DNA of 64,000 nucleotides from Halalkalibacillus halophilus DSM 18494 (GTDB lineage Bacteria > Bacillota > Bacilli > Bacillales > Alkalibacillaceae), in NCBI RefSeq assembly GCF_000423105.1, contig NZ_KE383978.1, positions 499,389 through 563,388 on the forward strand, in the 5' to 3' direction. Below the pieces are notes generated by a model. That model was not told where the DNA came from. It saw only the letters and a list, made by a program, of their open reading frames with translations, and searched no databases. The translations under genes and the position numbers were made by a program. Positions 60,223 through 64,000 of this stretch are shown piece after piece. Within the stretch, counting starts at the first letter, position 1; each line of letters begins with the position of its first letter.

Positions 60223-60657
60223 TTGGAAAACCTAGAATACACATATGTGCTTCAATCTCCTCAACAGTATCACCACATACGTGAGCGTATGCAGGATAAA
60301 TTGTTAGAGTGCTTTTCAAACGACCAAATGTTGATTGATCTTGCAATCTATGAAGCAGTAACAAATGCTTGGAGACATGGCCATCATAAGTTAGAACACA
60401 AAAATATAATTGTGGAGATCAAATTTTTGAGAAAATCGCTTCTTGTTCGTGTTTGTGATGAGGGAGAAGGATTTAAAGTACCAGAACATTTTCGTTCGAT
60501 GTATAATCAGTTTGATCGCCCAGCTGAGGAACAGTTAGAAAGTGGACGTGGTATTTTAATAATGCAGCAAGTTATGGATAAAGTTATTTATTCATTTAAA
60601 GGGAATGATTTAATTTTAAGAAAATGGTACCCAACAGATTTAGTAGAAGGAGTATGA
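60223..60657 (+). CDS. Anti-sigma-factor-type serine kinase (RsbW/SpoIIAB-like HATPase)
   Basis: 144 aa GHKL ATPase. N-box EAVTNAWRHGHH (Asn48), G1 box CDEGEGF at about 78-84, and G2 box SGRGILIM near 107. It should phosphorylate the STAS Ser55. GTAGGGG at 60211-60217 is 6 nt from TTG 60223, which is preferred to ATG 60199, which has no ribosome-binding site. The target it sequesters is not encoded adjacent; it could be a sigma factor elsewhere or a non-sigma partner. Confidence 0.88.
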   Translation: MENLEYTYVLQSPQQYHHIRERMQDKLLECFSNDQMLIDLAIYEAVTNAWRHGHHKLEHKNIIVEIKFLRKSLLVRVCDEGEGFKVPEHFRSMYNQFDRPAEEQLESGRGILIMQQVMDKVIYSFKGNDLILRKWYPTDLVEGV

Positions 60658-60662
60658 GTGAC

Positions 60663-60923
60663 ATGAGCGCAAAGCGTAAAAAAGTTATTTATTTTTACAC
60701 GAAAAATAACTGTAAGCTTTGTGAAGAAGCAAAACAAATTTTAGAAGTTTTTCAGCGAGATTATGGTTTCGATATTATGGAACAAAACATTTACCATCAT
60801 GAGAAACTTTTAGAGCAATACTTCCTCACAATTCCTGTTATTCGTGTGAATGATCAAGAGTTAACCGCAGAAAAACTTTCGTTTGCTACCGTTGATGAAT
60901 TTCTTCGTGAACAGCTTACGTAA
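60663..60923 (+). CDS. Glutaredoxin-like protein (DUF836)
   Basis: 86 aa thioredoxin-fold protein with redox motif CKLC at Cys17-Cys20 (YFYTKNNCKLCEEAK) and cis-Pro in TIPVIRV. ATG 60663 is 10 nt from GGAG (60649-60652); the earlier ATG 60654 overlaps the kinase stop but sits one base from the ribosome-binding site. Proteins of this kind commonly precede cggR in Bacillaceae. Whether it belongs functionally to the STAS cassette is uncertain, though it appears co-transcribed. Confidence 0.85.
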   Translation: MSAKRKKVIYFYTKNNCKLCEEAKQILEVFQRDYGFDIMEQNIYHHEKLLEQYFLTIPVIRVNDQELTAEKLSFATVDEFLREQLT

Positions 60924-60945
60924 TGTATCTAAATTAGTTGCCAAT

Positions 60946-60984
60946 AACTAAAGAGTTTGCTATTCTTTAGTTAGACTTTTTTTT
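60946..60984 (+). terminator. Intrinsic terminator after the glutaredoxin-like gene
   Basis: AACTAAAGA / TCTTTAGTT perfect 9-bp stem, loop GTTTGCTAT, then AGACTTTTTTTT. Confidence 0.85.
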
Positions 60985-60992
60985 GCAAGTAG

Positions 60993-61030
60993 TGGGACGT
61001 TAAATGACTCACTCAAGGTCAATTATTGAC
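60993..61030. promoter_or_regulatory. Candidate CggR operator
   Basis: Two half-repeats, TGGGAC-N6-TGAC (60993-61008) and AAGGTC-N6-TGAC (61015-61030), stand 22 bp apart. The B. subtilis CggR operator is a tandem CGGGAC-N6-TGTC; the match is partial. A TATAAT at 61035-61040 follows, so bound CggR would cover the promoter. Confidence 0.45.
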
Positions 61031-61076
61031 CAAGTATAATTTCTTCCTTTCATAGGAAAAAGAAGGTGATGCTAAA

Positions 61077-62099
61077 GTGCATCAATTATTTAAATTTCAA
61101 CAAAAGCTTGTGCCTGAATTGTTTGAGAAGATGGAGTCACGTTACAGCATCTTGAAAACAATCTCCCGTTTTGAGCCGTTAGGGCGAAGAACGTTAGCAT
61201 TAAATGTTGGAAAAACAGAAAGACACATTCGAAGTGAAGTAGAGTTTTTAGAAGCAAATGGATTAATTCAAGTAACGAATAAAGGAATGTTTGTTTCTAC
61301 AGAGGGAAAAGAGTTAGTAGACGAATACCATCATATGATACGGGCAGTGTCAGATGTCGAATTTTTAGAAGCGGAACTTCAAAAAATATTACCAGTAAAG
61401 CAAATAAAAATTGTTCCTGGTAATGCAGATGAATCGGAAGACGTAAAGCATTCGCTTGGAAAAGAAGCTGCAAATCTATTGATGGAACAAATGCAACGCT
61501 TAAATGTAGTAACGGTTACTGGTGGTTCCACAATGGCAGCCGTTGCAAATCGGTTAAAACCACAGGAAAATAGCAAGCCATTATTTGTCCCAGCTCGGGG
61601 TGGCTTAGGTGATCAGCATGAATATCAAGCTAATTCTATTTGTGTAAAAATGGCTGAGAAAACAAACGGAAGCTACCGTCTCTTGTATGTTCCCGATTCT
61701 ATGGGGGAAGCATTACATGAACAGATGCAAAAAGAGCCTACGGTTACAGAAGTAATAGAGTGGATCGGAAAAGCAAATATTGTGATACATGGTGTAGGGG
61801 ATGCGATGACGATGGCTGAACGCCGCCGAGCATCTGACCGTACAAAACAACAAATTACAAAAGAAAAGGCAGTTGGAGAATCTTTTGGTTATTACTTTGA
61901 TCAAAACGGGAAAACTGTCCATAGAGTCAATTCAATTGGTATGACAAAAGAACAGCTTGATTCCATGCAACAAGTAATAACTGTTGCAGGAGGTGCCTCT
62001 AAAAGTGAAGCGATATCAGCTTACTTTAAATGGGGACACAGTGATGTGCTAGTAATTGATGAAGCGATTGCTCGTCATTTACTTTCAAATAAAGAATGA
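61077..62099 (+). CDS. cggR: Central glycolytic genes regulator CggR
   Basis: 340 aa. N-terminal HTH (RRTLALNVGKTERHIRSEVEFLEANGLI at about 39-66, SorC type) and a C-terminal sugar-phosphate-binding domain (VTVTGGSTMAAVA, VPARGGLG). It represses the gapA operon; fructose-1,6-bisphosphate relieves it. GTG start at 61077 behind AAGGTGAT. It lies directly upstream of gapA (33 bp), the conserved arrangement. Confidence 0.95.
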   Translation: MHQLFKFQQKLVPELFEKMESRYSILKTISRFEPLGRRTLALNVGKTERHIRSEVEFLEANGLIQVTNKGMFVSTEGKELVDEYHHMIRAVSDVEFLEAELQKILPVKQIKIVPGNADESEDVKHSLGKEAANLLMEQMQRLNVVTVTGGSTMAAVANRLKPQENSKPLFVPARGGLGDQHEYQANSICVKMAEKTNGSYRLLYVPDSMGEALHEQMQKEPTVTEVIEWIGKANIVIHGVGDAMTMAERRRASDRTKQQITKEKAVGESFGYYFDQNGKTVHRVNSIGMTKEQLDSMQQVITVAGGASKSEAISAYFKWGHSDVLVIDEAIARHLLSNKE

Positions 62100-62132
62100 T
62101 AATTAGTGTAAGAAACTTAGGAGGAATAAATG

Positions 62133-63140
62133 ATGACAGTAAAATTAGGAATTAATGGTTTCGGAAGAATTGGAAGAAGAGTATTTCGTGCAGCACTACA
62201 AAACGATGAGGTTGAAGTTGTTGCTATTAACGACTTAACAGATGCAGAGATGCTAGCTCATTTATTAAAGTATGACACTGTACACGGAGTACTAGAAGAG
62301 GAAGTAACAACAAATGGTGATAATCTAGTTGTTAATGGAAAAGAAGTAAAAGTAATGTCTGAGCGTGACCCTGCTAATTTAGGTTGGGGTGACTTAGGTG
62401 TTGAGATCGTGATCGAATCAACTGGACTATTCACTAAACGTGAAGATGCTCAAAAGCACGTTGATGCTGGAGCGAAGAAAGTAATTATTTCTGCGCCAGC
62501 TAAGCAAGAAGACTTAACAGTAGTTATGGGTGTAAACGAAGGTGATTATGACAAAGAGCAGCACGATATTATTTCAAATGCTTCTTGTACCACTAACAGT
62601 TTAGCTCCATTAGCAAAAGCGTTAAGCGACAGATTTGGTTTGAAGCGTGGAATTATGACAACTGTTCACTCTTATACGAATGACCAGCAAATCTTAGACC
62701 TACCTCATAAAGACTATCGTCGTGCACGTGCAGCTGGTGAGAATATTATTCCAACAACAACTGGTGCAGCTGAAGTTGTAGGAAAAGTATTACCAGAAGT
62801 GGATGGCAAGTTAACAGGTATGGCTATGCGTGTTCCAACACCAAATGTATCTTTAGTTGATTTAACTGCTGAATTAGAACAAAACGTAACAGTGGATGAG
62901 TTAAATAAAGCACTTAAAGATGCCTCTGAAAATGAATTAAAAGGAATCTTAGGTTACAGCGACCTTCCATTAGTATCTAGTGACTATAACGGCAATCAAC
63001 TATCTTCTGTAGTAGATGGACAATCTACATTAGTAATTGAAGACAATATGGTAAAAGTTGTATCTTGGTATGACAATGAGTCAGGTTATTCTTACCGTTG
63101 TGTCGACTTAGCTGTATATATGGCAGAGCAAGGTTTATAA
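62133..63140 (+). CDS. gapA: Glyceraldehyde-3-phosphate dehydrogenase (glycolytic, NAD)
   Basis: 335 aa. NAD-binding GINGFGRIGR at 6-15, active-site Cys152 in SNASCTTNSLAP, and the His partner in TTVHSYTNDQQ. It catalyses the NAD-dependent oxidation of glyceraldehyde-3-phosphate. AGGAGG at 62119-62124 fits ATG 62133 (8 nt) better than ATG 62130 (5 nt). Second gene of the cggR operon. Confidence 0.98.
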   Translation: MTVKLGINGFGRIGRRVFRAALQNDEVEVVAINDLTDAEMLAHLLKYDTVHGVLEEEVTTNGDNLVVNGKEVKVMSERDPANLGWGDLGVEIVIESTGLFTKREDAQKHVDAGAKKVIISAPAKQEDLTVVMGVNEGDYDKEQHDIISNASCTTNSLAPLAKALSDRFGLKRGIMTTVHSYTNDQQILDLPHKDYRRARAAGENIIPTTTGAAEVVGKVLPEVDGKLTGMAMRVPTPNVSLVDLTAELEQNVTVDELNKALKDASENELKGILGYSDLPLVSSDYNGNQLSSVVDGQSTLVIEDNMVKVVSWYDNESGYSYRCVDLAVYMAEQGL

Positions 63141-63187
63141 ATCGAATAAACTCATCATGGATTTTGATGGGAATTAATTTATAATAG

Positions 63188-63216
63188 AAGGAGGGAGATC
63201 ATGCATCTTCCTCCTT
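63188..63216 (+). other. gapA-pgk intergenic hairpin
   Basis: AAGGAGGGAGAT and ATCTTCCTCCTT pair at all 12 positions (one G-U) around CATGC. No U-tract follows. It buries a decoy Shine-Dalgarno and probably protects the 3' end of gapA mRNA or guides processing; partial termination is possible. Confidence 0.6.
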
Positions 63217-63240
63217 AAATATTGTAACGGAGGTATTTTA

Positions 63241-64000
63241 ATGAATCGAAAAATGAATTTACGTGATGTCGAATTAGAGGGTAAGAATGTATTTTGTCGT
63301 GTTGACTTCAACGTTCCTATGTCAAATGGAGAAATTTCTGATGATACACGCATTCAAGCGGCATTACCGACGATTATGTATATGATTCAAAACGGTGCAA
63401 AAATCATTCTAGCTACTCATTTAGGCAGACCTGATGGAAAAGTAGAGGAAGAACTACGATTAGATGCAGTTGCACAATACCTTAGTAATTTATTAGAACA
63501 ACCGGTGTTTAAGACCGACGATGTTTATGGAGACGATGTAAATAATGCGGTCGGACAACTATCTAATGGAGATGTTTTGCTATTAGAAAATGTTCGTTTT
63601 GAACCTGGTGAGAAGAAAAACGATGAAACACTTGCGAAAAAATGGGCTTCTTTAGCTGATTTATATGTAAACGATGCATTTGGCACAGCTCACCGTGCGC
63701 ATGCATCTACAGAAGGTATTGCTCGTCATATCCCAGCAGTATCTGGTTTTCTTTTAGAAAAGGAAATTGAAGTACTAGGAAAAGCTTTAGAGAATCCAGA
63801 TCGACCTTTCACAGCTATCATTGGAGGGGCAAAAGTTAAAGATAAAATTGATGTTATTGATTATTTATTAGAAAAAGTAGATCACTTACTTATTGGGGGA
63901 GGACTCTCTTATACTTTCATAAAAGCACTAGGGTATGAGGTAGGGAATTCCTTATTAGAAGAAGATAAGATTGAGCTTGCTAAACAGTTTATTGAAAAAG
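63241..64000 (+). CDS. pgk: Phosphoglycerate kinase, 5' part (runs off the window)
   Basis: 253 codons are visible of about 394 expected; the frame is open to the last base. The N-terminal domain shows VDFNVPMSNGEISDDTRI (substrate-binding Asp/Asn/Arg), THLGRPDG and LLENVRFEPGEKKND; the hinge and GGAKVKDKIDVIDYL start the nucleotide domain. It makes ATP from 1,3-bisphosphoglycerate. ACGGAGG before ATG 63241. Third gene of the cggR operon. Confidence 0.97.
   Translation, partial: MNRKMNLRDVELEGKNVFCRVDFNVPMSNGEISDDTRIQAALPTIMYMIQNGAKIILATHLGRPDGKVEEELRLDAVAQYLSNLLEQPVFKTDDVYGDDVNNAVGQLSNGDVLLLENVRFEPGEKKNDETLAKKWASLADLYVNDAFGTAHRAHASTEGIARHIPAVSGFLLEKEIEVLGKALENPDRPFTAIIGGAKVKDKIDVIDYLLEKVDHLLIGGGLSYTFIKALGYEVGNSLLEEDKIELAKQFIEK

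Overview
The window is a low-GC Gram-positive chromosome segment from the family Bacillaceae. Gene order follows the Bacillus subtilis yvi/yvy/yvc/yvo neighbourhood almost step by step: yviE-fliW-csrA-hag-flaG-fliDST-hpf-secA-prfB-cccB-ftsEX-ctpB-minJ-uvrBA-yvlBD-hprK-lgt-yvoD-ppaX-yvoF-trxB-rapZ-yvcK-whiA-crh-clpP-tRNA-Arg-cggR-gapA-pgk. Many surface and secreted proteins are rich in Asp/Glu, and the flagellins resemble those of halophilic or haloalkaliphilic bacilli. A moderately halophilic genus is therefore likely, but this is inference; no species is claimed. There is no sign of a prophage, plasmid, insertion sequence or CRISPR array.

Layout. 1-7.8 kb is late flagellar genes: the end of a yviE-like gene, fliW, csrA, two tandem flagellins that each carry a CsrA-binding leader, a hypothetical gene and a CYP152-type P450 that interrupt the usual hag-flaG order, then flaG, fliD, fliS, fliT. 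7.8-13.4 kb holds hpf behind overlapping sigma-B and sigma-H promoters, secA, prfB with its programmed frameshift, and a cytochrome c lipoprotein. 13.8-20.2 kb is cell-envelope and division: ftsE, ftsX, a coiled-coil M23 endopeptidase, ctpB, minJ. 20.4-26.4 kb is uvrB-uvrA with a LexA-like box, then yojF and bshB2 (bacillithiol). 26.5-32.3 kb is yvlB, yvlD, hprK, lgt, yvoD, ppaX, yvoF. 32.4-35.6 kb is glpK-glpD. 35.7-41.2 kb is a TPR protein, trxB, rapZ, yvcK, whiA, crh. 41.5-45.1 kb, on the minus strand, is a MoxR ATPase and VWA pair and clpP under a CtsR box. A tRNA-Arg(CCG) follows.

45.3-56.2 kb looks accessory: an amidase/LysM/SH3 protein, then a sugar locus (two isomerase/epimerases, two Gfo/Idh/MocA dehydrogenases, a LacI regulator and a ribose-type ABC transporter) with a shared 16-bp palindromic operator and cre-like sites. 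56.2-58.2 kb has a YheC/D-type ATP-grasp protein and a YitT-family membrane protein. 58.4-60.9 kb is an unusual cassette: a chemoreceptor-like protein with almost no sensor domain, a STAS antagonist, an RsbW-like kinase and a glutaredoxin-like protein. The window closes with cggR, gapA and the first two thirds of pgk.

Carbon control ties several parts together. HprK and its substrate Crh are both encoded here, and cre-like sites lie in front of the lacI gene and the ABC transporter.

The least explained structures are three intergenic arrays with a strict 20-21 bp period. Two are built on a DnaA-box-like WTATCCANRA motif (13.44-13.49 and 45.50-45.64 kb, in opposite orientations). One is built on the palindrome TGCCGGCA (28.06-28.19 kb). 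Two larger, multiply self-complementary repeats lie at 41.3 and 56.0 kb.
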